Below are positions 42,681 to 49,412 of a stretch of 49,412 nt of DNA, one piece after another. The notes under the pieces were generated by a model. The model searched no databases, had not been told where the DNA came from, and saw only the letters and a list, made by a program, of their open reading frames with translations. The number at the start of each line of letters is the position of its first letter. Positions within the stretch are counted from its first letter, which is position 1. Made by a program: the position numbers and the translations under genes. The stretch is from Oscillospiraceae bacterium (GTDB taxonomy: Bacteria > Bacillota > Clostridia > Oscillospirales > CAG-382). The stretch lies in NCBI GenBank assembly GCA_015063785.1, contig SVTM01000020.1:1-49412 (forward strand), read 5' to 3'.

Positions 42681-44089
42681 TTCCCCTCCGTTTCGTCAGG
42701 CGCACGCTTCAGCGCAAGGTCGGGCACAGCAATGATGCCATCAAGAAGCCCCACAGGCACTGTGGGTACAAAGGGGAGAAGATACGGTTTTCCGGCACTT
42801 GTTTTCACACATAGTGCGGCGGCAAGCACAAGCATAAAAAACGCCACACCGAAAAGCCCGAAAATACGGGCAAAAACAAGGTTTGCAAGCCGTATCAGCG
42901 GCAGCGCATTCATTATCGGCGGATCAATAAAGTTGCAGGTTGCCGAAAGTGCCGCCACCATTATTACGGGCGCCGAGGCAATGCCCGCTTTTATGGCGGC
43001 ATCCCCCAGGATTATGCCTGCCACGATTGACACAGCATCACCTACGGCACGAGGCATCCGCACACCCACCTCGCGGATTATCTCAAAGACGAACAGCAAA
43101 ACCACAAGCTCGGTAAACGGCGTAAACGGAATGTCATTTCGTGCCTCTGTTATCGTCATATACAAGGTGTGGGGGATCGCCGAAACGTCAAATTCCAGAA
43201 GAGCAATATAAATTCCCGGCAAAAAAACCGCAATAAGAGTCCCCAACACGCGCAGTATCCGCAAAAAGGAGGCGTAATAGGGCGATTTCAGATAGTCCTC
43301 TGCCGACTGGATGCTTTCGACAAAAAAATACGGCAGTGTCAAAACACACGGGCTTCCGTCACACACCACAGCCACTCTGCCCCCCACAAGCTTTGCCGCC
43401 ACCTTGTCGGGCTTTTCAGAGTTTCCCACGTCAGGAAAAAGCGGATAGCGCGAATCACCCAGTGAATGCTCGATATATCCCGAATCAATGACTGTGGGCA
43501 GATCGATTTTTGAAAGCCGTTGCTTTATACGTTCTATCACTTTTTTGTCTGCAATTCCGTCTATATAAACGATGTATATTTCTGTGGGCGAAATGTTTCC
43601 CACCGTCGTTTTTTCGACCCTAAGCTTTTCTGTCACAAGCCTTTTTCGCAAAAGAGCCACGTTCATCACGGCGCTTTCCACAAACCCCTCCCTCGGGCCT
43701 CTTATCACCACTTCGCCCTCGGGCTCGCTTATCGACCGCGAACTTTGCGCTCTTGCATCGGTAGCAAAAATATATAGCTCTCCGAAAAGATCAAAAAACA
43801 CAACAACGTTTCCCGAAAGGATCGAAAAAGATGCCTTTTCGGAGTCGTCAAGCCGCACCAACTTTGACGCAAACACCGCATCGGGCAAGTGCTTTTTGTC
43901 GGCAAGCTCAAAAAGCGGCTCTATTACAAATTCGGAGATATACGCCTTGTCGCAAAGCCCGATTATCGACGCGGCATACACTTTGACTTTGCAGGGCAGT
44001 TCAAGTTTGCGCAGAGCAAAATCACAGCTTGCCGAAAACTTATCTTCAAGATATCGGCAAAGCTCATTTGACGTCAGTTCTTTTTGCAT
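42677..44089 (-). CDS. Spore germination protein GerA/GerKA type
   Basis: The 470-aa protein has a soluble N-terminal half with VIRGPREGFVESAVMNVALL and IYIVYIDGIADKKVIERIK, both standard in GerAA proteins, then KLVGGRVAVVCDGSPCVLTL and about five membrane helices including EIIREVGVRMPRAVGDAVSI. It is the A subunit of a germinant receptor. GAGGAAG precedes the ATG. It heads the A-C-B operon, which runs toward spoIIA. Confidence 0.93.
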   Translation of the reverse strand: MQKELTSNELCRYLEDKFSASCDFALRKLELPCKVKVYAASIIGLCDKAYISEFVIEPLFELADKKHLPDAVFASKLVRLDDSEKASFSILSGNVVVFFDLFGELYIFATDARAQSSRSISEPEGEVVIRGPREGFVESAVMNVALLRKRLVTEKLRVEKTTVGNISPTEIYIVYIDGIADKKVIERIKQRLSKIDLPTVIDSGYIEHSLGDSRYPLFPDVGNSEKPDKVAAKLVGGRVAVVCDGSPCVLTLPYFFVESIQSAEDYLKSPYYASFLRILRVLGTLIAVFLPGIYIALLEFDVSAIPHTLYMTITEARNDIPFTPFTELVVLLFVFEIIREVGVRMPRAVGDAVSIVAGIILGDAAIKAGIASAPVIMVAALSATCNFIDPPIMNALPLIRLANLVFARIFGLFGVAFFMLVLAAALCVKTSAGKPYLLPFVPTVPVGLLDGIIAVPDLALKRAPDETEGK

Positions 44090-44189
44090 TTTTTCTTCCT
44101 CATCAGTAAACTTTTGTTATATTTTTTCCTTTTTGGCAGAAAATATCCAAAAAAGATTGTAAAAATAATAACAATATTTTCCGCAGGTC

Positions 44190-44218
44190 TTGAAAGATTC
44201 GTCAGAATGTGTTATACT
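44190..44218 (+). promoter_or_regulatory. Promoter of the pduL/NifU-like/GGGtGRT trio
   Basis: TTGAAA (44190-44195) and TATACT (44213-44218) are 17 bp apart, giving a leader of about 95 nt before pduL. Confidence 0.72.
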
Positions 44219-44321
44219 GTTCTAGAATGGTTTATTGTGTGAAAAGAGCGATTTTCCATCAAGAAGCTGTTTTTTATAACAGACAATTTTTGTAATCAAA
44301 ACAAAAAGGAGATATAAAATC

Positions 44322-44918
44322 ATGGCAAACAAAGTTCTTCTCGAAACCTCGGCAAGACATCTTCACCTCACAGCTGAGCACATCGAAATCCTTTTCGGTA
44401 AGGGACACGAACTCACAAAGAAAAAGGATCTTTCCCAGCCCGGTCAGTTCGCTTGCGAAGAAAGAGTAACTGTTGTCGGCGCAAAGAAGGAGCTCCCCGG
44501 AGTTTCTGTTCTCGGTCCTGCAAGACCTGCAACACAGGTTGAGCTTTCGCTCACAGATGCACGCAGCATCGGTGTTTCTGCTCCCATCAGAGAGTCGGGT
44601 GACATCGCAGGCTCGGGTGCATGCAAGCTTGTCGGTCCCTGCGGCGAAGTTGAGATCACAGAGGGCGTTATCGCAGCTATGCGTCACATCCACCTCGACA
44701 CAAAGACAGCAAACGAAATGGGTCTTTCGGACAAGCAGGTGGTATGCGTTAAGGTCGATTCCGACGGAAGAAAAGCAATCCTCGGCGACGTTGTTGTAAG
44801 AGTAAGCGACAAGTTTGCTCCCGCAATGCACATCGACACAGACGAATCCAACGCGGTTGGTGCAACCCCCGGCATGGAAGTTGAGATCCTCGACACTTGC
44901 GTTTGCAGCTGCAAATAA
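44322..44918 (+). CDS. pduL: PduL-type phosphate acyltransferase
   Basis: The 198-aa enzyme moves an acyl group between CoA and phosphate (acetyl- or propanoyl-phosphate). SARHLHLTAEH and AAMRHIHLDTKTA carry the zinc-binding histidines, and MHIDTDESNAVG the third conserved segment. No microcompartment shell genes are near and no encapsulation peptide is obvious at the N-terminus, so it may act as the housekeeping phosphotransacetylase. A strong AAGGAG and biased codons suggest high expression. A weak hairpin without a T run at 44933-44950 separates it from the next gene. Confidence 0.92.
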   Translation: MANKVLLETSARHLHLTAEHIEILFGKGHELTKKKDLSQPGQFACEERVTVVGAKKELPGVSVLGPARPATQVELSLTDARSIGVSAPIRESGDIAGSGACKLVGPCGEVEITEGVIAAMRHIHLDTKTANEMGLSDKQVVCVKVDSDGRKAILGDVVVRVSDKFAPAMHIDTDESNAVGATPGMEVEILDTCVCSCK

Positions 44919-44984
44919 TTTTAATTGCAAAACCCCTGCTTTTGCAGGTTCAATAAGAAAATAAAAATAAAGGAGACATAAATC

Positions 44985-45680
44985 ATGGCTATTTATTCAC
45001 GCGAAGTAGAAGAAATGTGTGTTGTTGCCAAGGGTCCTAACCACGGTCCCGCTCCTATTCCCGAAGAAGGAAAATGGATCCAGGCAAAAGAAATCAAGGA
45101 TATCTCGGGCTTTACCCACGGTATCGGCTGGTGCGCACCTCAGCAGGGCGCCTGCAAGCTTTCCCTTAACATCAAGAACGGTATCATCGAAGAAGCTCTC
45201 GTTGAAACCATCGGATGCTCGGGCATGACTCACTCTGCAGCTATGGCGGCAGAAATTCTCCAGGGCAAGACAATCCTCGAAGCTCTCAACACAGACCTTG
45301 TTTGTGACGCTATCAACACAGCAATGAGAGAACTCTTCCTCCAGATCGTATACGGCAGAAGCCAGTCTGCTTTCTCGGAAGACGGTCTTACCATCGGCGC
45401 AGGTCTTGAAGACCTCGGCAAGGGCACTCGTTCGCAGGTCGGTACAATGTATGGCACACGCGCAAAGGGTGTTCGTTACCTCGAAATGGCAGAAGGCTAC
45501 GTTACAAGAATGGCTCTTGACAAGGACGACCAGGTTATCGGTTACGAATTCGTTTCTCTCGGCAAGATGACAGACTTCATCAAGAAGGGCGACGATCCCA
45601 ACACCGCATACAAGAAGGCTCAGGGCACTTACGGCAGATTTGATGAAGCTGTTAAGTACATCGATCCTCGTAAAGAATAA
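44985..45680 (+). CDS. NifU-like iron-sulfur scaffold-related protein
   Basis: The 231-aa protein resembles the NifU/IscU N-terminal scaffold: GWCAPQQGACKLSLNI (C50, C57) and ETIGCSGMTHSAAMAAEIL (C78) match two of the three scaffold Cys regions. The third, usually HCS, seems replaced by IVYGRSQSAF, so a normal 2Fe-2S site is doubtful. An added C-terminal domain of about 90 residues is unlike IscU. It is constantly found beside GGGtGRT genes in Firmicutes, as here, 17 bp ahead. AAGGAG precedes the ATG. Function not established. Confidence 0.78.
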   Translation: MAIYSREVEEMCVVAKGPNHGPAPIPEEGKWIQAKEIKDISGFTHGIGWCAPQQGACKLSLNIKNGIIEEALVETIGCSGMTHSAAMAAEILQGKTILEALNTDLVCDAINTAMRELFLQIVYGRSQSAFSEDGLTIGAGLEDLGKGTRSQVGTMYGTRAKGVRYLEMAEGYVTRMALDKDDQVIGYEFVSLGKMTDFIKKGDDPNTAYKKAQGTYGRFDEAVKYIDPRKE

Positions 45681-45697
45681 TCGGGAGGTACAATATA

Positions 45698-46696
45698 ATG
45701 GCATTGTTTGAAAATTATGAAAGACGCGTTGACAAAATCAACGCTGTACTTGCCGAATACGGAATCGGCTCTATCGAAGAATGTCGCGAGATCACCCTTG
45801 CAAAGGGCATCGACTGCGATAAGATCGTAAAAGAAACTCAGCCTATCTGCTTTGAAAACGCAGTTTGGGCATACACTGTCGGCGCTGCTATTGCAATCAA
45901 GAAGGGTTGCACAAAGGCCGCTGACGCTGCTGCTGCAATCGGTATCGGTCTTCAGGCTTTCTGTATCCCCGGTTCTGTTGCTGAAAACCGTAAGGTTGGT
46001 CTTGGCCACGGTAACCTCGGCTCGATGCTTCTTTCGGAAGAAACCGAGTGCTTCTGCTTCCTTGCAGGTCACGAATCTTTTGCCGCCGCTGAAGGCGCAA
46101 TCAAGATCGCTCTTAACGCAAACAAGGTAAGAAAGAATCCCCTTCGCGTTATCCTCAACGGTCTTGGCAAGGATGCCGCTTTCATCATCTCGAGAATCAA
46201 CGGCTTCACATACGTTAAGACAGAATTCAACGCAAACACCGAAGAGATCAAGGTTGTTTCCGAAACTCCTTACTCTGACGGTCCCAGAGCAAAGGTTAAG
46301 TGCTACGGTGCTGACAATGTTCCCGAAGGCGTTGCCATCATGAGACTTGAAAACGTTGGCGTTTCCATCACCGGTAACTCCACCAATCCCACAAGATTCC
46401 AGCATCCCGTTGCAGGTACCTACAAGAAGTGGTGTACAGAAAACGGTGTTAAGTACTTCTCTGTTGCATCGGGTGGCGGTACAGGCCGTACACTTCATCC
46501 CGACAACATGGCAGCAGGCCCCGCTTCCTACGGTATGACAGATACCATGGGCCGTATGCACTCCGACGCTCAGTTCGCAGGCTCGTCCTCTGTTCCCGCT
46601 CACGTAGAAATGATGGGTCTCATCGGCGCAGGTAACAACCCCATGGTTGGTATGACTGTTGCTGTGGCTGTTGCTATTGAAGAAGCTGCCAAGTAA
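45698..46696 (+). CDS. GGGtGRT family protein
   Basis: The 332-aa protein carries the name-giving motif GGGTGRT at residues 259-265, followed by HPDNMAAGPASYGMTDTMGR and a glycine-rich end (GLIGAGNNPMVGMTVAV). The family has no known function. Neither a signal peptide nor clear membrane helices are seen. GGGAGG precedes the ATG. Codon choice is biased as in tig, suggesting abundance. A strong terminator ends the trio. Confidence 0.93.
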   Translation: MALFENYERRVDKINAVLAEYGIGSIEECREITLAKGIDCDKIVKETQPICFENAVWAYTVGAAIAIKKGCTKAADAAAAIGIGLQAFCIPGSVAENRKVGLGHGNLGSMLLSEETECFCFLAGHESFAAAEGAIKIALNANKVRKNPLRVILNGLGKDAAFIISRINGFTYVKTEFNANTEEIKVVSETPYSDGPRAKVKCYGADNVPEGVAIMRLENVGVSITGNSTNPTRFQHPVAGTYKKWCTENGVKYFSVASGGGTGRTLHPDNMAAGPASYGMTDTMGRMHSDAQFAGSSSVPAHVEMMGLIGAGNNPMVGMTVAVAVAIEEAAK

Positions 46697-46784
46697 TTCC
46701 TTAATTTTCAAGGCTTTTGGGACTTTTTGATATTTCCTTAAAGCATCGAGAAGATCCGATTACTGAAATTTAATAACAAAAAAG

Positions 46785-46836
46785 TTGGACACATCATTTA
46801 CGTGTTTTTGCACGGTGATGTGTCCGATATTTTTTG
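46785..46836 (+). terminator. Terminator after the GGGtGRT gene
   Basis: TTGGACACATCA (46785-46796) pairs with TGATGTGTCCGA (46816-46827), with an inner CGTG/CACG stem, followed by a T run at 46831-46835. Confidence 0.9.
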
Positions 46837-46951
46837 CACATACTACATGTTATATATCCGTTTTGTGTACCTTGTTTTTATTTTGATTTAGCGGGAGATG
46901 TCCGTTTGGAATGATTTATGGAATATTTGCATATAAAATGGTTTTTTTCTA

Positions 46952-46979
46952 TTGACATATGTTTTTAATATGTTATAAT
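46952..46979 (+). promoter_or_regulatory. Promoter upstream of the second Gfo/Idh gene
   Basis: TTGACA (46952-46957) and TATAAT (46974-46979) are 16 bp apart. The distance to the Gfo/Idh start is about 210 bp and includes the small broken frame described next. Between the terminator and this promoter nothing else was seen. Confidence 0.75.
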
Positions 46980-47009
46980 TTGAGAAAATAGTGGTCCTGT
47001 GGTGACGAT

Positions 47010-47175
47010 ATGGAAACCGATATAATTGGCGTATTGCTTGCAGTGTATCAGTCATTGGAATTATAATAAGCTTTTTGATTTCTGCATTTCTATACTGGAA
47101 AAAATCAACCGCCGTCAGCTTATAAGCGTTGTTATAGGTATTCCGGCTGTGGTGCTGATGAACATCAAAATATAA
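47010..47175 (+). pseudogene. Possible broken small membrane protein gene
   Basis: An ATG at 47010 opens METDIIGVLLA and stops soon after. One missing base near 47042 would join it to another frame reading SVSVIGIIISFLISAFLYW and KKSTAVSL, a clear membrane helix. A third frame further on reads RRQLISVVIGIPAVVLMNIK, also hydrophobic, up to 47175. The pattern suggests a small one- or two-helix protein broken by frameshifts, or chance. It lies between the promoter and the Gfo/Idh gene. Confidence 0.3.
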
Positions 47176-47190
47176 CAGAGGAGAACAGAC

Positions 47191-48327
47191 ATGAAACAGT
47201 TACGTATTGGCGTTGTCGGTCTTGGACACCGCGGCAGGGATATGGTAAAGCTTTCATCGAGCTTTGAAAATGTTGAAGTTGTTGCGACATGTGATATCAG
47301 ACCGCACAACTGGTATCAGAAGCAGTGGCTTTCGGACAAGTCATTGTCCGAAATGTTCCCAGAAACCGCATTTTATGAAAATTATGACAATATGCTTGAA
47401 AGCGAAAAGCTTGATGCTGTTATTGTCGAAACAGGTGCAGATATTCACGCGGAATTCTGCATAAAAGCGCTTGAAAAAAACATCAATGTGCTTTCGGACA
47501 TTCCCAATGTGGCAAATCTTAAAGAGGCAGAGGCGCTGTGGCAGGCATCATTGAGATCGGAAGCCGAGATTTATACGGGCGCAAATCCGAATTATCAGAA
47601 ATTTACATATTTGTTAAAAGAGTTTTATGCAAAAGGTCTTCTTGGAAAACCTTACTGTATGGAGGCTGAGTATATTCATTGGCATATGCCCAGCGGAGAA
47701 GAAGACATTCATCTTAACGAAAACGGAGATTGGCGAAAGCTTTTGATCCCTATCCGATACTGCACCCATTCTCTCGGTCCGCTCCTTACCGTTGTTGATG
47801 AGGAATTAAGATATGTCAGCTGCTTCGGCACAGGTCAGCACGCTGACGAGAGCGAGTACAGCAATCGCTCAAAGGATGATATGATGTGTGCACAGTTTAA
47901 AACCGAATCGGGTGTGGTGATACGCCTTATGAGAAACGGAAGATGTCGCGCCAAGATAGGACATCACAATTACAGAGTATTCGGAACACAAGGGTATATG
48001 GAAAGAATAGAAAGGTATAATAAGCCCGTTATAAGATACAATTCAATGAAAGAGCTTGATACCGAAATGAAAGAAATAAGCGGCGAATTCACTCCTCCCA
48101 CATATGCCAACGATCCCAAGGCTGTCGGTCACGGGGGAATGGATTATGCCATGCTTGATAACTTCTTCAAAGCAATAAGTGAGGGCAAGGGCGAGCCGAT
48201 AACATTAAAAGAAGGTCTTAAAATGACCTTGCCCGGAATTTATGCCGAAGAATCGGCAAAGCGGAACGGTGCTGTGTTGACCATGCGTTATCCGTGGGAA
48301 GACGGCTGGACGACCGAAATAGAATAA
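47191..48327 (+). CDS. Gfo/Idh/MocA family oxidoreductase
   Basis: The 378-aa protein starts MKQLRIGVVGLGHRGRDMVK, the dinucleotide-binding turn, and has the typical beta-sheet C-terminal domain. The EKP motif that holds the cofactor-facing lysine in this family is replaced by LSDIPNVANL, so the usual catalytic Lys is absent. HSLGP near residue 190 takes the place of the active-site His region. AGAGGAG precedes the ATG. It probably acts on a sugar acid or modified sugar; a divergent mechanism or loss of redox activity is possible. Confidence 0.85.
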   Translation: MKQLRIGVVGLGHRGRDMVKLSSSFENVEVVATCDIRPHNWYQKQWLSDKSLSEMFPETAFYENYDNMLESEKLDAVIVETGADIHAEFCIKALEKNINVLSDIPNVANLKEAEALWQASLRSEAEIYTGANPNYQKFTYLLKEFYAKGLLGKPYCMEAEYIHWHMPSGEEDIHLNENGDWRKLLIPIRYCTHSLGPLLTVVDEELRYVSCFGTGQHADESEYSNRSKDDMMCAQFKTESGVVIRLMRNGRCRAKIGHHNYRVFGTQGYMERIERYNKPVIRYNSMKELDTEMKEISGEFTPPTYANDPKAVGHGGMDYAMLDNFFKAISEGKGEPITLKEGLKMTLPGIYAEESAKRNGAVLTMRYPWEDGWTTEIE

Positions 48328-48345
48328 GCGAAACGATTTAATGTA

Positions 48346-48381
48346 AAAGGGCTTTTGGGTTTATACCGAAAGTCCTTTTTT
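48346..48381 (+). terminator. Terminator after the second Gfo/Idh gene
   Basis: AAAGGGCTTTTGG pairs with CCGAAAGTCCTTT, using two G-U pairs, and is followed by T. The AT-rich 180 bp after it shows no gene or other structure. Confidence 0.7.
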
Positions 48382-48559
48382 ATGAAAAAATGTTTTTTTA
48401 TATAATAGCAAGAGAACTATTTTTACTTAAATAATTCGCTTGTTGCGGTAAATTTTTAAGACAGTTTTTTTCAATCAACATTAGATCAGACAGACATTAA
48501 CAAAAATCGTACAAAATAATTTAAAATCGTGGTTTTGCTTTGCAGCTTGGATAAAAAAT

Positions 48560-48593
48560 AAGGAGTTCTAACAGATTTTGTTCGGAACTCCTT
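48560..48593 (-). terminator. Terminator after the second AraC gene
   Basis: AAGGAGTTC (48560-48568) pairs with GAACTCCTT (48585-48593). On the minus strand a T-rich run follows, 15 bp after the AraC stop; it may also work on the plus strand. Confidence 0.75.
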
Positions 48594-48607
48594 TTTCTGC
48601 TTGAGTA

Positions 48608-49381
48608 TCAAAACATACCTTTATTCAATAGTTTTCGATAGGCTGCAGGCGTTACTCCTGTTTCTTTTTTAAAGCACACATCAAAATATGCTCTTGAAGA
48701 AAAACCGCTAAGCTCTGCGACGCGTTCCATAGAAAGAGAATTGTCACAGATAGCCCCCTTTGAGTATTCTATGCGCTTTTTCAAAATATAATTTGCAGGC
48801 GATATTCCGTTAAAACATTTTTTGAATTTCTTTTGGAAGTAAGAGGGGCTCATGTAGGCGGAAGCGGCAATATCCGAAAGAGATATTTTGGCGGTTAAAT
48901 TTTGAGAGATATATGTGAGCGCAGCTTGCATGGAATCACTGATTTTTTCATCAGTTACCATTTCGGGCGAAAGCCAATTGTGAATGAGCGCGATCACATT
49001 CCTCATGGCGGCATCTAAATATAAACCGCTTTTGTCTTTTGCCGAAAAGCTGTATATTTTCTTGAAAAACGGAACCAATTCTTCATGATTCTGCAGATAG
49101 TGCACCCCGCGCAAAGCTTTGACGGCAGATTCAAATTCGTTATCTCCGTTTGGAAGAAATTTAAATGAATGGCACGAAAAAGTGCTTATACTGTAGCGGG
49201 TATCTCCCGGTACGGATATCAGTAAATTGCCGCATTTATGGGGATATTTTTCGTCGTTTATAAAAGAAAAGCCTTCTCCCTCGGTATATAGTTCAACCTC
49301 GTAGAACATAACGTTTCTTTTGGGAGTGATGCTTTGATTTTTTGGAGAAACATGAAACGCCGTATGTTTTAGTTGAAGCAT
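48608..49381 (-). CDS. AraC family transcriptional regulator
   Basis: The 257-aa protein has a beta-barrel N-terminal sensor domain (YTEGEGFSFINDEKYPHKCG) and a C-terminal AraC DNA-binding domain with KISLSDIAASAYMSPSYFQK and SGFSSRAYFDVCFKKETGVT as the two recognition helix-turn-helix units. AAGGAG lies 7 nt before the ATG. It converges on the Gfo/Idh gene; its targets may lie to the right of the window, upstream of it. Ligand unknown. Confidence 0.9.
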   Translation of the reverse strand: MLQLKHTAFHVSPKNQSITPKRNVMFYEVELYTEGEGFSFINDEKYPHKCGNLLISVPGDTRYSISTFSCHSFKFLPNGDNEFESAVKALRGVHYLQNHEELVPFFKKIYSFSAKDKSGLYLDAAMRNVIALIHNWLSPEMVTDEKISDSMQAALTYISQNLTAKISLSDIAASAYMSPSYFQKKFKKCFNGISPANYILKKRIEYSKGAICDNSLSMERVAELSGFSSRAYFDVCFKKETGVTPAAYRKLLNKGMF

Positions 49382-49412
49382 AACAAACTCCTTATGTCAA
49401 GATTTTACATAA

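Noticed and set aside
44933..44950. Hairpin after pduL as a terminator
   Set aside because: The stem is only 5 bp before bulges and has no T run; the three genes are probably one transcript.
1..49412. CRISPR arrays, tRNA or rRNA genes and known riboswitches
   Set aside because: No regularly spaced short repeats, no cloverleaf-like tRNA sequence and no riboswitch core was recognised on reading; small structured RNAs could still be missed without covariance searches.

Overview
The window comes from a spore-forming member of the Clostridia (Bacillota). It carries a complete spoIIA operon (spoIIAA-spoIIAB-sigF), a spore-germinant-receptor operon, trigger factor-clpP-clpX in the usual Firmicutes order, a DUF1540 protein, a GGGtGRT protein and strong AAGGAG-type ribosome binding sites with A-type promoters. 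Orphan dockerin, GH35, heparinase II/III, beta-helix, N-acetylhexosamine-kinase-like and Gfo/Idh genes point to an anaerobic, probably gut-associated, glycan degrader. Genus cannot be fixed from the sequence. No tRNA, rRNA or CRISPR array was recognised.

Layout. 1-2.5 kb: a sugar-oxidoreductase pair (MDR + Gfo/Idh, leftward) with a divergent AraC regulator. 2.5-7.9 kb: a leftward run holding a cytosolic beta-helix protein, a heparinase II/III-like enzyme, a TtcA-like ATPase and an EEP phosphatase/nuclease, followed by a 59-aa Cys-bearing protein. 7.9-10.2 kb: flavodoxin-like protein, lipoprotein, CrtO-like membrane protein and a TIGR04076 protein. 10.3-11.0 kb: a 665-bp composite element in which a GIY-YIG nuclease gene sits between two 174-bp modules with inverted ends. 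11-15.6 kb: rlmD, a sugar-kinase-like gene, a metallophosphoesterase and a free secreted dockerin. 15.8-25.5 kb: one long rightward operon of a methyltransferase, murD, three M42 peptidase paralogues (the third without catalytic ligands), a methionine-gamma-lyase-family protein, a DnaD protein and a YhaN/SbcC-like ATPase. 25.4-31.7 kb: a Cthe_2159-like lipoprotein, then rnhB, yraN, an M19 dipeptidase, thrC, DUF1540 and a phosphoesterase. 31.8-35.5 kb: tig-clpP-clpX. 35.6-39.4 kb: GH35 and a phosphosugar mutase. 39.5-44.1 kb: ger operon followed by spoIIA. 44.2-46.8 kb: a strongly promoted pduL, NifU-like and GGGtGRT trio. 46.9-49.4 kb: a Gfo/Idh enzyme and a second AraC regulator.

The most unusual items are the GIY-YIG/paired-repeat element, whose inverted arms differ between copies by two fully compensated substitutions; the M42 trio with a pseudoenzyme member; the pduL/NifU-like/GGGtGRT module of unknown function; a germinant receptor whose C subunit is reduced to one domain; and two neighbouring genes whose conserved N-termini begin at ACG and ATA (or ATT) instead of ATG.

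Several gene starts were moved from the longest open frame to an internal start with a clear ribosome binding site, in three cases because a promoter overlaps the longer start.
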